A DNA stretch of 64,000 nucleotides from Verrucomicrobiota bacterium (lineage in GTDB: Bacteria > Verrucomicrobiota > Verrucomicrobiia > Limisphaerales > Pedosphaeraceae), in the NCBI GenBank assembly GCA_021325145.1, contig JAJPHR010000076.1, positions 1 through 64,000 of the forward strand, written 5' to 3'. Under the pieces are notes generated by a model. That model ran no database searches. It saw only the letters and a list, made by a program, of their open reading frames with translations, and had not been told where the DNA came from. Positions within the stretch are counted from its first letter, which is position 1, and each line of letters begins with the position of its first letter. Shown here one piece after another: positions 9,369-18,321 of the stretch. Both the position numbers and the translations under genes were made by a program.

Positions 9369-11735
9369 TCATTCCTGGTACGGTTTGCCGGCGCGATAGA
9401 ATTCCAATCTCCGCGCCGCTGCTTCCGCCACCGCGGGCTGTTTCAACGCGCCCGCCAGTTCCTCGACCGCCTGCGCTGTTTGGATGGCCTCGGGGAACCG
9501 GCCAGCGCGCGCGTAGGCCTGGTCCAAAGCGGCCAGCACGCCCGGGTTGCGACGGCCGGTGAGCGCAGCCGCTTGCTCGTATGCGGTGATCGCCCCGTCC
9601 CACTTTCCCGCCTGCGCCAGCACTCCGCCCAGGCGAGCATGGGCTTCGGCATCCTCCGGCTTGAGTTCGATCACCTTGTTGAAGGCGTTGGCCGCTTCCT
9701 CCCACCGTCCCTGGGCCGCATGGATCCCGGCCACGTTGTACCAAGCCACATCATTGGTCGGTTCGCGGCTGATGACCTGCTGGAGTTGAAGTTGGGCTGC
9801 CTCGAACTGTCCTTGCTGGGCCAGGAGCAACCCCAACTTTAATTGGGCATGGACCAACTCGGGGTTGAGTTGCACCGCGGCGGCATAATGGGCGCGGGCG
9901 GCTTCGAATTGGCCCAGTTTTTGGAGTGCGCCGCCCAATTGGTCCTCGGCTTCGGCGGAATTGGGGTTGAGTTTTAGAACCGCCTGGAATTGGGCCACGG
10001 CTTCGTTTAAGGAGCCCAGGCGAACCAGAACGGCGCCCAGGTTGTTATGAGCGTCGGATGAATCGGGATCCAGCCGGAGTGATGCGCGATAATGAGCGGC
10101 GGCTTCGGCCAGCTTGCCTTGAGACATCAGCACATTGGCCAGATTGTAGTGTCCATCCGGCGTGTCCGGTTCAAAACGCAGGCACGTGAGATACTCAGCG
10201 ACGGCATCGTCGAGCCTGCCCTGGGCGGCGAGAAGCCGCGCCAGATGGTAATGGGCCGCGGCCAAATCGGGTTTGTTCCGAATGGCAGCGGTGAAAAGCT
10301 GCATCGCTGCCTCCGTCTGGTTCTGTTGCGCCAGAACCAGCGCTTTATGATAAAGGATGTAGGGTTCGCCCGGTTCCAGTTGGAGCGCGGCGTTGTAATT
10401 CGTCATGGCCTCGTCGGAGCGTCCCGACGCATTCAAGGCCACGCCGAGATTATCGAGGGCCACAGCGTTGCGCGGTGTTACGGCCAGCGCGTGGTTGAAG
10501 AGCGTGATCGAGTTGCGCCAGGTGCTTGCCTGCACCCAGGTGAGCGCCAGACAAAGCATCAGCGTGGCGGCGGTCGCCGCTGGAAGGAGGAAACGTTTCA
10601 CTTGCGGCCGGTGTTCAGCCAACTCCGCAGCACCCCAGACGAGCATGACGAAAATGCCGACGAGCGGCAGGTAGGTATAGCGATCCGCCATCGACTGCCG
10701 CCCTACCTGCACGAACCCGATGACTGGAACCAGCGTGCCGAGAAACCAAAGCCAGCCCACCAAAAACCACGGACGCGACCGATTCCAGGCCACCGCCGCG
10801 ATGCTGATGAGCAGGAGCAGCAGCGTTGCTCCCGCAAGCTTTCCCGCGGAGAACGAATTGCGCAGCGGATAAATCACCGCCAGGTCGTCGGGCCAGATTG
10901 TCTTTCGCAAATAGATGGCGTAGGAAATCAGGGCATTTGCGACTCGGTGAGAGATTGGAACGCGTTGCAATGAGATTACCGCGCCGCCGGAGCGTTGCGC
11001 CAGAAAGGTCACCACGCTTGAAGCGGTGCTCAGGAGCAGAAAGGGAACGGTCTCGAGTAACGGGCGGCGAAAGTCCGAAGACCAAACTCGGAAGCCCGAC
11101 ACTCGGCGCAGGGGCCAATAATTCAGGAGCAGCAGGACAAACGGCAGCGTTACGACCATGGGCTTGGACAACAAGCCGAGGACAAAACACACCAGCGCCA
11201 AACCATACGCGGCTTTGGGCCTTGCGGTCCGGGTGCCGGGATCTGCCGCGTATCGCAAATAGAAGCTCATCGCGAGCAACCAGAAAAACGCGCTCAGCAC
11301 ATCCTTGCGCTCCGAAATCCAAACCACCGATTCGGCATGCAGCGGATGCCATGCGAACAGGGCGGCGACAATCGCGCTTCGCCACATCGCTCGCGTCATC
11401 TGAAACAGGATGCCAAACAACAAAAGCGTGTTTGCGATGTGAAAGAGCAGGTTTGTCAGATGATGGCCTCCGGCGGCGAGACCGTACAACTGGTAATCGA
11501 TCATGTGCGAAATCCACGTAAGCGGATGCCAGTTGCTCGAACGATTGGTCGTAAAAGCCCAGGTCAACCCTTCCACCGTCAATCCGTGCCTTAGATGCGG
11601 ATTGTTGACGACATATTTTGGATCGTCGTAATTAACGAAGTCGAAGGTAACCACAGCCCCGTACGCCAGAAGGCAGCCCATGACGAGCCCCACACCAAGG
11701 AGGCGGAAACGCTGGCTGCTTTGGGAGTTTTCCAT
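9369..11735 (-). CDS. TMTC-like GT-C membrane protein with C-terminal TPR array
   Basis: 788 residues. The N-terminal half is a polytopic membrane domain (about ten segments to residue 390) beginning MENSQSSQRFRLLGVGL, with a diacidic NYDDPKYVVNNPHL loop and WHPLTWISHMIDYQLYG, which resemble eukaryotic TMTC and other GT-C-fold glycosyltransferases. The second half is about ten tetratricopeptide repeats (for example NAVALDNLGVALNASGRSDE and DSSDAHNNLGAVLVRLGSLN). It could transfer a lipid-linked sugar to exported proteins, but that is inference from fold. The frame is open 67 codons further upstream. I chose ATG 11735 because those extra residues are hydrophilic and overlap the neighbouring gene. 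Confidence 0.88.
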   Translation of the reverse strand: MENSQSSQRFRLLGVGLVMGCLLAYGAVVTFDFVNYDDPKYVVNNPHLRHGLTVEGLTWAFTTNRSSNWHPLTWISHMIDYQLYGLAAGGHHLTNLLFHIANTLLLFGILFQMTRAMWRSAIVAALFAWHPLHAESVVWISERKDVLSAFFWLLAMSFYLRYAADPGTRTARPKAAYGLALVCFVLGLLSKPMVVTLPFVLLLLNYWPLRRVSGFRVWSSDFRRPLLETVPFLLLSTASSVVTFLAQRSGGAVISLQRVPISHRVANALISYAIYLRKTIWPDDLAVIYPLRNSFSAGKLAGATLLLLLISIAAVAWNRSRPWFLVGWLWFLGTLVPVIGFVQVGRQSMADRYTYLPLVGIFVMLVWGAAELAEHRPQVKRFLLPAATAATLMLCLALTWVQASTWRNSITLFNHALAVTPRNAVALDNLGVALNASGRSDEAMTNYNAALQLEPGEPYILYHKALVLAQQNQTEAAMQLFTAAIRNKPDLAAAHYHLARLLAAQGRLDDAVAEYLTCLRFEPDTPDGHYNLANVLMSQGKLAEAAAHYRASLRLDPDSSDAHNNLGAVLVRLGSLNEAVAQFQAVLKLNPNSAEAEDQLGGALQKLGQFEAARAHYAAAVQLNPELVHAQLKLGLLLAQQGQFEAAQLQLQQVISREPTNDVAWYNVAGIHAAQGRWEEAANAFNKVIELKPEDAEAHARLGGVLAQAGKWDGAITAYEQAAALTGRRNPGVLAALDQAYARAGRFPEAIQTAQAVEELAGALKQPAVAEAAARRLEFYRAGKPYQE

Positions 11736-11802
11736 CAGGCCAGCTTCGTTCCATACCGCAAAGTCATCCGCAAGCAAAGCAAAATGCCCGGATCGGTGAT
11801 GA

Positions 11803-12579
11803 CTACTTGCGTAACCAAATGCTCGCCTCCGCGACCACCAATTGAAATTTCCGGGCATGCTCGCGGAGCAGGAACGGCAGGTCCTTGCTCTGGCGGAATT
11901 CGAAATCGGGCGACAGCGCTTCTTTGAGCGCATCAAGCGAACGATGGCGTTTGCCCCCGTGCTCGAATCCTCCGAGCCAGTTTTTTTTGGGCGTGTATTC
12001 CGACATCCACGTGTACGGAGAAGTGATGATCAACTGGCCGCCCGGATTGAGCAGCTTGGGCAGCCGTTCCAGGCAGCGTCGCGGATCGCTCAAGCGGTCG
12101 ATCAAGTTTGCCATCAGCACCACATCAAATCGGCCCAGATCCGGCGGCAAATTCATGGCATCGCCGCGTTCGAAACGGACGCGGTTGCGGTCGATCTCCA
12201 TGGGCACGACCGCCTGGCAGGGTTGCGTCAAATCCCCCTCATCGATGCAGCCGAAAAGAAACGAACCATTCTTCCGCAAATGACGGGCAATGGTGATGAA
12301 TCGCTCGGAGTAATCAATGCCCAGAACATCGGCGCAATGCCGCGCGAGTTCGAAGGTCGCCCGGCCAACCGCGCAACCCAAATCCAATGCGGACGCTCGC
12401 GGTGGGACGCGGGCGGGATCCAGGCACTCGAAGACACAGCGCGCGGGGAAGTTAAGCGCCGCCGGAGTGACAAATGTCGGCGCCATGACCTGCTTCGGTT
12501 CTCCATAATGGAACAGCAAGTACTCCGAAAGCGCCCGGTCGGTTTCGTAAAAATTTTGATGCTGTTCGGCCATGCCCAT
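11803..12579 (-). CDS. SAM-dependent methyltransferase, OvoA C-terminal-domain type
   Basis: 258 residues. The N-terminus contains YETDRALSEYLLFHYGE and FVTPAALNFPARCVFECL, words I associate with the putative 4-mercaptohistidine N1-methyltransferase domain found at the C-terminus of OvoA. Then comes a Rossmann SAM site (ALDLGCAVGRATFELA) and acidic loop GIDYS. In ovothiol synthesis this domain methylates 4-mercaptohistidine. Here it stands alone, and no 5-histidylcysteine sulfoxide synthase is in the window. The start at 12579 is supported by GAGG six bases upstream; the frame is open to 12630. The TPR protein gene follows 67 bp downstream on the same strand. A generic class I methyltransferase is the alternative. 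Confidence 0.85.
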   Translation of the reverse strand: MGMAEQHQNFYETDRALSEYLLFHYGEPKQVMAPTFVTPAALNFPARCVFECLDPARVPPRASALDLGCAVGRATFELARHCADVLGIDYSERFITIARHLRKNGSFLFGCIDEGDLTQPCQAVVPMEIDRNRVRFERGDAMNLPPDLGRFDVVLMANLIDRLSDPRRCLERLPKLLNPGGQLIITSPYTWMSEYTPKKNWLGGFEHGGKRHRSLDALKEALSPDFEFRQSKDLPFLLREHARKFQLVVAEASIWLRK

Positions 12580-12702
12580 CGCCAACCTCACACATTCCGG
12601 GACAATTCGCAACAACGGTGAAGAGGGCAAGCAAAGCTAAAGCTCAACCTCGCGCTCCGCGCTTCGGTAAGAAGCATCACCGCCGGGGTGTCACGCGCTT
12701 CT

Positions 12703-13845
12703 TTACCCCGCCAGCAACTGCCTGAGATAGACCGATGGACGATAGCCTTCAATGACCACTTCACAGTGACCATTGCGATACATGCGAACCTGCGTCACCT
12801 GAATTTCCGGGGTCTTGGTCGGTGAAAACAAAATGTCATCGTGCGTGGCGTTCGTGCGATTCGCGAATTTGTCGGGCGTGAGCTTGCCGCCCAGGTGATC
12901 ACTGCGGCCGGTGGCAACGTGCAGCGTGCCTAAAATTTTCTCGTCCTGGATGTCGCGCCCGGAAGGCGGCAGTTCCTGTGTGCCAAAACCGAGTTCCCCA
13001 ATTTCACCCGTGACCGGATCAGATTTCAGTTTTTGGTTGTGCGCCTCGACTGTGCCGGCCTCACCTTGAAGGAGCGTGGCCTTGCGGATGCGTCCGTGGG
13101 CAACTTCCATCAAGCCGAGCGTCCCATCTTCGTAGCGCATCGGGAAAACGCCCTCCGCTCCGTCGGGGACGAAATAGACTTCCCCCGCAGGCAGGTTCGC
13201 CACATCCGGCTTTTCTCCGCGGCAGAGCCCGTGGCTCTTCTGCGCCTCCTGGCCGTTGCACAACAGTTTCAGCGTGTGTTTCCCGCCGACTACTTCGAAG
13301 TCGATCTCGAACGAATCCGCGCGAGTCAAGCCGAGTCGAAGTTTCTCGGCCTGGCGGCTGACCTGGTCGTAATCCACCGCGAGCCCGGTGCGCAAAATAA
13401 TGTCGTTGAGTCCGTGCATGGTTGCGCCGCGAAAACCAAACCGCTTCGCAAAGGCGGTGAGCGGCGCGGTCGCGGAATAAGTCGAAATACACAGGATGAT
13501 GTCGTAGTTCGGATAAACATCCTTCTCCAGGCTGAGTTCCTTGCTGGAACTATCGAATGCCTGGTCCGGCAAATCGAGGTTGCTGCCGCCGGTGGTTTTA
13601 TAGGCGAACAAGTCGCCGCCCCGCAGGTTCAACTCGGCCAGTCCGCCCTGCTTAAAACCCTGATAAAAAACCTCGTACGCCTTGCGTTGAATCGTGAGTT
13701 GGTCATGCTTGAGAAAGGCAAATTGCCCGGCCTGCCTGGGATCGGGAAGGTCGATGAGGATCGCAACGCGCTCGCCCGGCTTCGGCGCGAAGACAGTTCT
13801 GAGCAGGCGGGCCAGATTGAACGGCGGAAATTTCTGCTTATCCAT
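12703..13845 (-). CDS. M29-family (aminopeptidase T-like) metallopeptidase
   Basis: 380 residues. The C-terminal half carries the landmarks of M29 leucyl/aminopeptidases: LPAGEVYFVP, GEIGELGFGTQ, DEKILGTLHVATG and NATHDDILF, which supply the expected metal ligands Glu, Glu, His and the His-x-Asp pair. These enzymes use two metal ions to remove N-terminal residues from peptides in the cytoplasm. The N-terminal domain is the usual PGERVAILID-type opening, and the ATG (MDKQKFPP) fits. A hairpin (12666-12675 with 12697-12707) overlaps the stop codon and might help termination, although no T run follows. The neighbouring methyltransferase may be on the same transcript. Confidence 0.85.
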   Translation of the reverse strand: MDKQKFPPFNLARLLRTVFAPKPGERVAILIDLPDPRQAGQFAFLKHDQLTIQRKAYEVFYQGFKQGGLAELNLRGGDLFAYKTTGGSNLDLPDQAFDSSSKELSLEKDVYPNYDIILCISTYSATAPLTAFAKRFGFRGATMHGLNDIILRTGLAVDYDQVSRQAEKLRLGLTRADSFEIDFEVVGGKHTLKLLCNGQEAQKSHGLCRGEKPDVANLPAGEVYFVPDGAEGVFPMRYEDGTLGLMEVAHGRIRKATLLQGEAGTVEAHNQKLKSDPVTGEIGELGFGTQELPPSGRDIQDEKILGTLHVATGRSDHLGGKLTPDKFANRTNATHDDILFSPTKTPEIQVTQVRMYRNGHCEVVIEGYRPSVYLRQLLAG

Positions 13846-14035
13846 GGAGTATGCTTTCTGTTAAATGGCGGTCACAACATCGTCCGGATTCATCCGGCAC
13901 GCAACCCGACGAAACTTCCGCTCGTTTTGCGGTTCGGTCGAACAATAATGCATTCGGCCAGTTACGCAACCTCGGTAAACGCTTTTTGTTGGCGGGCGCC
14001 GCAGGTATTATTTTGTTCCTGAGTGCGCGACATTT

Positions 14036-14896
14036 ATGAGAGCCCCGACACCGTCAGATTATTCCGGATCGTTCTTCAAAGGCTGGGCCAAGCCAGGTCC
14101 AGCCGCGCCCGGCGCAAGCGCGGGCGCGTTGGAAATCGGCGCGGGAGAAACCCTCGATGCCATCAGCGGGCACTTCCGAATTTTCCAACTGCGCAAAGGA
14201 CATCGCTTCTCGACCGACGATGTGTTGACAGCCTGGTATGGAACTTCCTGGTGTCCATCCGCGGCCACTGTGCTCGACCTGGGCAGCGGCATTGGTTCGG
14301 TGGGAATGATCGCCGCCTGGAGACTGGCTGGCGCGCGCTTCGTGACGATTGAAGCGCAGGAGGAGAGCGTGCGGCTCGCGAAAAAATCCGCCCGCTACAA
14401 CGGCTTGGAGGATCGCTACGAAATCCGGCAGGGAGACTTTCGAAACCCGGATATTCTCTGCGCGGACGAACGCTTCGATCTCGTGCTCGGCAGTCCGCCT
14501 TATTTTCCATCCGGCAGCGGTTTGTCGGGAGATCATCCGCAAAAAATTGCCTGCCGCTTCGAGATGCGCGGCGACATTTCCGATTATTGCGCCGTGGCGG
14601 CGGAACGTTTGACTCTGGGCGGATTCTTCGCCTGCATCTTTCCCAGCGCGCAATTGGATCGCGCGGCGACGGCGGCGCAGAAAGCCGGGCTGTCGATCAT
14701 CCGCCGCCGGCCCGTGATTTTGCGGGAAGGGAACGAGCCGTTGTTGTGCTTGTTCGGCTTGATGCTTGCCGGACATTTGCCTGAATCGTTCCGCGCGCAA
14801 ACCTGGGTCGAACCGCCTTTGATCATCCGGAACCAACACGGGGAGATTCATCCCGAGTATGCGGCGCTGAAATTAGCGGTGGGATTTCCACCTTGA
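14036..14896 (+). CDS. tRNA1(Val) (adenine37-N6)-methyltransferase-like protein
   Basis: 286 residues. After a polar leader there is the TrmN6/YfiC-type opening (LDAISGHFRIFQLRKGHRFS), the SAM-binding VLDLGSGIGSVGM, an acidic IEAQEES strand, and SPPY in place of the more common NPPY in LVLGSPPYFPSGSG. The family methylates N6 of A37 in tRNA-Val. SPPY variants are compatible with adenine methylation but leave the target less certain. The gene diverges from the M29 peptidase. The first 35 or so residues (AKPGPAAPGASAGA) are low-complexity, and the true start may be slightly downstream. Confidence 0.85.
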   Translation: MRAPTPSDYSGSFFKGWAKPGPAAPGASAGALEIGAGETLDAISGHFRIFQLRKGHRFSTDDVLTAWYGTSWCPSAATVLDLGSGIGSVGMIAAWRLAGARFVTIEAQEESVRLAKKSARYNGLEDRYEIRQGDFRNPDILCADERFDLVLGSPPYFPSGSGLSGDHPQKIACRFEMRGDISDYCAVAAERLTLGGFFACIFPSAQLDRAATAAQKAGLSIIRRRPVILREGNEPLLCLFGLMLAGHLPESFRAQTWVEPPLIIRNQHGEIHPEYAALKLAVGFPP

Positions 14897-15042
14897 AACC
14901 AACACACGCGCGCGACGGTTATTTCATGTAATCATTTGAATTCCAACGACTTGCGTATGTTCTCAATGTAGGACTCCGGCTGACATTCGAATCAGCATCT
15001 TACAAGTGGGAGGACCTGCCGCTAAGCGCTATTTTAGCGCGG

Positions 15043-15486
15043 GTGAACGAAGCAACACACAACGTCCCGCGCAAACGAACGCGAGTCTTGATCGCGGATG
15101 ATTCCGCGGCGGTCCGGGCTTCGCTTTCCGCTTTGATTTCGCGCTTGCCGGAAGTGGAGATTATTGGGATCGCAATCACCGGCACGGAAGCATTGCAATT
15201 CGCTCGTTCGCTCAAGCCGGACGTCATGACCCTGGACGTCAGAATGCCGGAAATGAGTGGCATCGATGTGCTCGAAGCCCTGCAAAAGGACCGGTTGATT
15301 CCCATCGTCATCATGCTCACCGGGTTGACCGAGGTTGAATACCAGCGCAAATGCCTCGCACTCGGCGCAAAATATTTTTTCCACAAGGCCACCGAATTCG
15401 AAAAAGTGATCGAAATCCTTTTGGACCATAACCGCCAGCTCAACCAGCCGGAGCAGCCCGGGACTCCGACCTCCGACTCAAAATGA
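15043..15486 (+). CDS. Response regulator (receiver only)
   Basis: 147 residues: RVLIADDSAAVRASL opening, phosphoacceptor Asp65 in MTLDVRMPEMSGIDVLEAL, VIMLTGLTE switch, and a HKATEF segment where the conserved Lys precedes Ala-Thr instead of Pro. There is no DNA-binding domain. The only credible start is GTG 15043. A GGGAGG ribosome-binding motif lies 30 bases upstream, with a perfect hairpin (GCGCTA/TAGCGC) between the two. The stop overlaps the ATG of the following kinase by four bases, so the pair is translationally coupled. Confidence 0.9.
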   Translation: MNEATHNVPRKRTRVLIADDSAAVRASLSALISRLPEVEIIGIAITGTEALQFARSLKPDVMTLDVRMPEMSGIDVLEALQKDRLIPIVIMLTGLTEVEYQRKCLALGAKYFFHKATEFEKVIEILLDHNRQLNQPEQPGTPTSDSK

Positions 15487-17081
15487 CAGCCGTAGCCATG
15501 AACCCCATCGCCGAGCGCGAACGACTCTTGTGCGAGTTCAACTCCCCCCACGCTCCGCGCGAATTCGAGGCCCTGTTCCGGCTGATTTGGGACAATTCCC
15601 AGGACGGCCTGCGGCTCACCAATGAGGCGGGCGTCATGATCATGGTCAACGACGCGTTTTGCCGCATGGTGGGACGGACCAGGGAGGAACTTCTGGGCCG
15701 GCCTTTCGCCATCATTCATGGAGAAAGCGATACCGCTCCGGCGGTGCGCCAGGCCCGCAAACGCGCTGACTCCAAGGGCAACGAACTGCTGGTGGAAAAG
15801 GAATTGATCCTTTGGAACGGCCGGCGCACCTGGTTCGAAATCTCCAATACCATGATGGAGTGTTCCGATTCGAGGCGTTTGCTCCTGAGCGTTTTTAAGG
15901 ATATCTCGGAAAAAAAGAGATTGGAAGGCCAGCTCCTGCGCGCCCAACGGATGGAGAGCATCGGCGCCCTCGCCGGCGGCATCGCCCACGATTTGAACAA
16001 CATCCTCGCGCCGATCACCGTTGCCGCCCAGATGCTGCGAATGAAGCCGCTGGATGAAGAGACCGAACAGTTGCTCACGCGCATGGAAACGAGCGCCCAA
16101 CGAGGCGCGGACGTTGTGCGGCAGGTCCTCACGTTCGCCCGCGGCATCGAAGGCGAACGCACCTTGCTTCAACCACGGCGCGTGATCAATGAGGTCCTTA
16201 AGATCGCCAAGGAAACCTTTCCGCGCACGATTCTCATTTCCTCCCGGCTGGCCGGGGATCTTTGGCCCATGCTGGGCGACGCCACCCAGTTTCATCAAGT
16301 CCTGCTCAATCTCTGCCTCAACGCCCGCGATGCCATGCCCGGCGGCGGGAACCTGCAAGTGACCGCGGACAATCTCATGGTTGACGATGCTGGCAGCGTT
16401 GCCGAGGGGTGCAGCCCCGGGCCTTATTTGCTCCTCCAGGTGAAGGACACCGGGGCGGGGATCGACCCCGCCAACTTGGAAAAGATTTTTGAACCATTTT
16501 TTACCACCAAGAAAGTGGGCCAGGGCACCGGTCTTGGGCTCTCCACGGCGCTGGGCATCGTAAAATCCCATGGCGGCCAGATAAAGGCTTACAGCGAAGT
16601 GGGCCAGGGCAGCATTTTCAAGGTCCATCTGCCCGCCACCCCCAATGCGCCAACCACGCGCGCGCCACAGTCTTTTCCCGGCCTGCCCGCCGGCCGGGGC
16701 GAGTTGATCCTGCTCGTGGACGATGAATCCGGCATTCGAGACGTGGGCCGCAAGGTCCTGATCAAACATGGCTATAACGTTCTCACCGCCGCGGATGGCG
16801 CGGAAGCAGTCGCCCTGTTCGCGGAACAGCCAGGCCGCATCCATCTCGTGTTGACTGACATCATGATGCCTCGCATGGAAGGGTTCGCGCTCATCCGCGC
16901 CCTTCGCAAAACCAATCCGCACCTTAAAATCATCGCCACTAGCGGCCTCCCCCAGGCCGCCGGCCAGGCCGATCGCACCGCCGAATTGGAAAGCCTCGGC
17001 GTTCAGCATTTCCTGCAAAAGCCGTTCTCCGCGGAAAAACTCCTCGGCGCCATTCATCAGCTCCTGAATAACCCGGTCTAG
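15483..17081 (+). CDS. PAS hybrid histidine kinase with C-terminal receiver
   Basis: 532 residues: PAS (LIWDNSQDGLRLTNEAGVM, MVGRTREELLGRPF), HisKA with H169 in GGIAHDLNNILAPI, HATPase_c (NLCLNARDAM, DTGAGIDP, GTGLGLSTALGI), then a receiver (LLVDDES, Asp459 in LVLTDIMMPRMEGF, LQKPFS). The HDLNN H-box places it with NtrB/CckA-like soluble kinases. It has no membrane segment. It probably phosphorylates its own receiver and the coupled regulator encoded immediately upstream. The long open frame on the opposite strand over this gene is an antisense shadow. Confidence 0.94.
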   Translation: MTAVAMNPIAERERLLCEFNSPHAPREFEALFRLIWDNSQDGLRLTNEAGVMIMVNDAFCRMVGRTREELLGRPFAIIHGESDTAPAVRQARKRADSKGNELLVEKELILWNGRRTWFEISNTMMECSDSRRLLLSVFKDISEKKRLEGQLLRAQRMESIGALAGGIAHDLNNILAPITVAAQMLRMKPLDEETEQLLTRMETSAQRGADVVRQVLTFARGIEGERTLLQPRRVINEVLKIAKETFPRTILISSRLAGDLWPMLGDATQFHQVLLNLCLNARDAMPGGGNLQVTADNLMVDDAGSVAEGCSPGPYLLLQVKDTGAGIDPANLEKIFEPFFTTKKVGQGTGLGLSTALGIVKSHGGQIKAYSEVGQGSIFKVHLPATPNAPTTRAPQSFPGLPAGRGELILLVDDESGIRDVGRKVLIKHGYNVLTAADGAEAVALFAEQPGRIHLVLTDIMMPRMEGFALIRALRKTNPHLKIIATSGLPQAAGQADRTAELESLGVQHFLQKPFSAEKLLGAIHQLLNNPV

Positions 17082-17089
17082 GAAAATTC

Positions 17090-17310
17090 TCGGAGGCCGC
17101 CCGCCCGGAATTGGGAAGAGGCACTCTTCGCCCGGCTCCCAACGGAGTTGGGTAAAATCCAACCACGCCGCCTGCTCAGGCGCGTCTTTGGGCCTTGGAC
17201 ATGAGACATTGGTCATGCCGGCGTCTGGCGCCGGGCCCCTCCCTGGCCGACACCCAATTAGAGCACGCCTCTTGTCTGAATGCAAATGAATTTCTCTTGT
17301 TTTATCGTCA
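17090..17310 (-). repeat. Dispersed element, family C, copy 2
   Basis: This fills most of the 342-bp gap between the kinase and the convergent ThuA gene. Read on the minus strand it matches 5811-6000 (see that entry). The conserved peptide frame is more intact here and reads into an antisense open frame over the kinase. Confidence 0.7.
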
Positions 17311-17423
17311 CCAGTTCTGGCGCCCCAGGCTGTTCAAGCCATTTTCGGATTTCGGGCCTTCGAGCTTCGGATTTCCCTGTCCGATCTGCGGTTGTCCCCA
17401 AATCTGCGGGGCTCCCTTCAGTT

Positions 17424-18173
17424 TCAAGGCTGCGTTCGCCGCGCCGTCCACCGGATGCTGTTCGCCACCAGTTTCTGGTAATTCGGATTCTCAAACGCCT
17501 GATGATCATGTCCCAGTTGTAAATACACGACGCGCGACTTGCCTTGCGTGCGATACCACGCCAGCGGCTTGCCGCTCTTGGGATGCGTTGTGGTAATCAG
17601 CGGCGTCACGTCGTCCGTGGTATGGAAACCCCAGTAGATCTCATCGTGAATCGTAAAATCCTTGAGTCCCGCCGTGATCGGATGATCTTTGGCCACAATT
17701 ACCACCGGCACTTCCTCATCGTGCTTGTAACCCGCCTCCGGCGTGACCACTCCGCTTTTCCCATCCGCCTCGGGATATTTGCCGCCGATGATTTTCTCAT
17801 ACTCCGGCCAATGCTGGTAAGAAACAATCGCGTGATGCAACACCACCAGCCCTGTGCCCTTGTCGAATAGCGACATCAGCTTCGCTTTTTGCGCCTCAGT
17901 GATCGTTTTGCGCATGTCGTAAAGCACCACCACATCGAAGTTCTGCAAATCATCACGGTCGTACGCATCGGCGTCCGCCGGCCCATGAGCCGCCCTGGTC
18001 AACGTGATTTCAGAATTGTCCTCGAAGACCTTGAAAAATTCCTTTTGCTCAAAACCATGCCCGCCCGTGACGAGCAGCACCTTGATCTTTGCGTTATCCT
18101 CAGCGCCGCATGCCATCAGGACGCCGAAGACCATCAACATCAAGGCGCACAATGTTCCAATTAGCTGTTTCAT
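17424..18173 (-). CDS. Secreted ThuA-like domain protein
   Basis: 249 residues. A signal peptide or lipoprotein leader (MKQLIGTLCALMLMVFGVLMAC) is followed by a ThuA fold, a glutamine-amidotransferase-like flavodoxin-type domain: KVLLVTGGHGFEQKEFF, FDVVVLYDMRKTI, GTGLVVLHHAIVSY, HPITAGLKDF, GKSRVVYLQLGHD and NPNYQKLVANSIRW. ThuA-like proteins are abundant in PVC bacteria, often beside secreted dehydrogenases; the enzymatic role is not settled. I chose the second ATG (18173) over 18200 because it gives a normal leader. The LMAC motif only loosely fits a lipobox. Its neighbour upstream, the cytochrome protein, is on the same strand. Confidence 0.9.
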   Translation of the reverse strand: MKQLIGTLCALMLMVFGVLMACGAEDNAKIKVLLVTGGHGFEQKEFFKVFEDNSEITLTRAAHGPADADAYDRDDLQNFDVVVLYDMRKTITEAQKAKLMSLFDKGTGLVVLHHAIVSYQHWPEYEKIIGGKYPEADGKSGVVTPEAGYKHDEEVPVVIVAKDHPITAGLKDFTIHDEIYWGFHTTDDVTPLITTTHPKSGKPLAWYRTQGKSRVVYLQLGHDHQAFENPNYQKLVANSIRWTARRTQP

Positions 18174-18321
18174 ATTTTGAACTTGGTTTTTAACAAGCAT
18201 TGAAAATAAATCTCACAAACGACCATGCGGAAGCGCAAAGGGGACGATGGCTCTCCCGGGGGTGAGGGCGGGCGTGCTTATTAACATTTGACGTGTTCGT
18301 TTCGCTGGCTTCTTGATGACC

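Noticed and set aside
13851-14039. 62-codon + strand frame with a hydrophobic end between the M29 peptidase and the TrmN6-like gene.
   Set aside because: It lies in a short divergent gap and overlaps the next start; the hydrophobic stretch alone does not support a gene.
14960-15005. CATTCGAATC resembling a tRNA T-loop.
   Set aside because: No acceptor, D or anticodon stems can be folded around it and there is no CCA end.
15000-17285. A 761-codon open frame on the minus strand opposite the response regulator and PAS hybrid kinase.
   Set aside because: It is antisense to two genes with clear domain motifs, has no family resemblance of its own, and its N-terminal part only translates the family C repeat.
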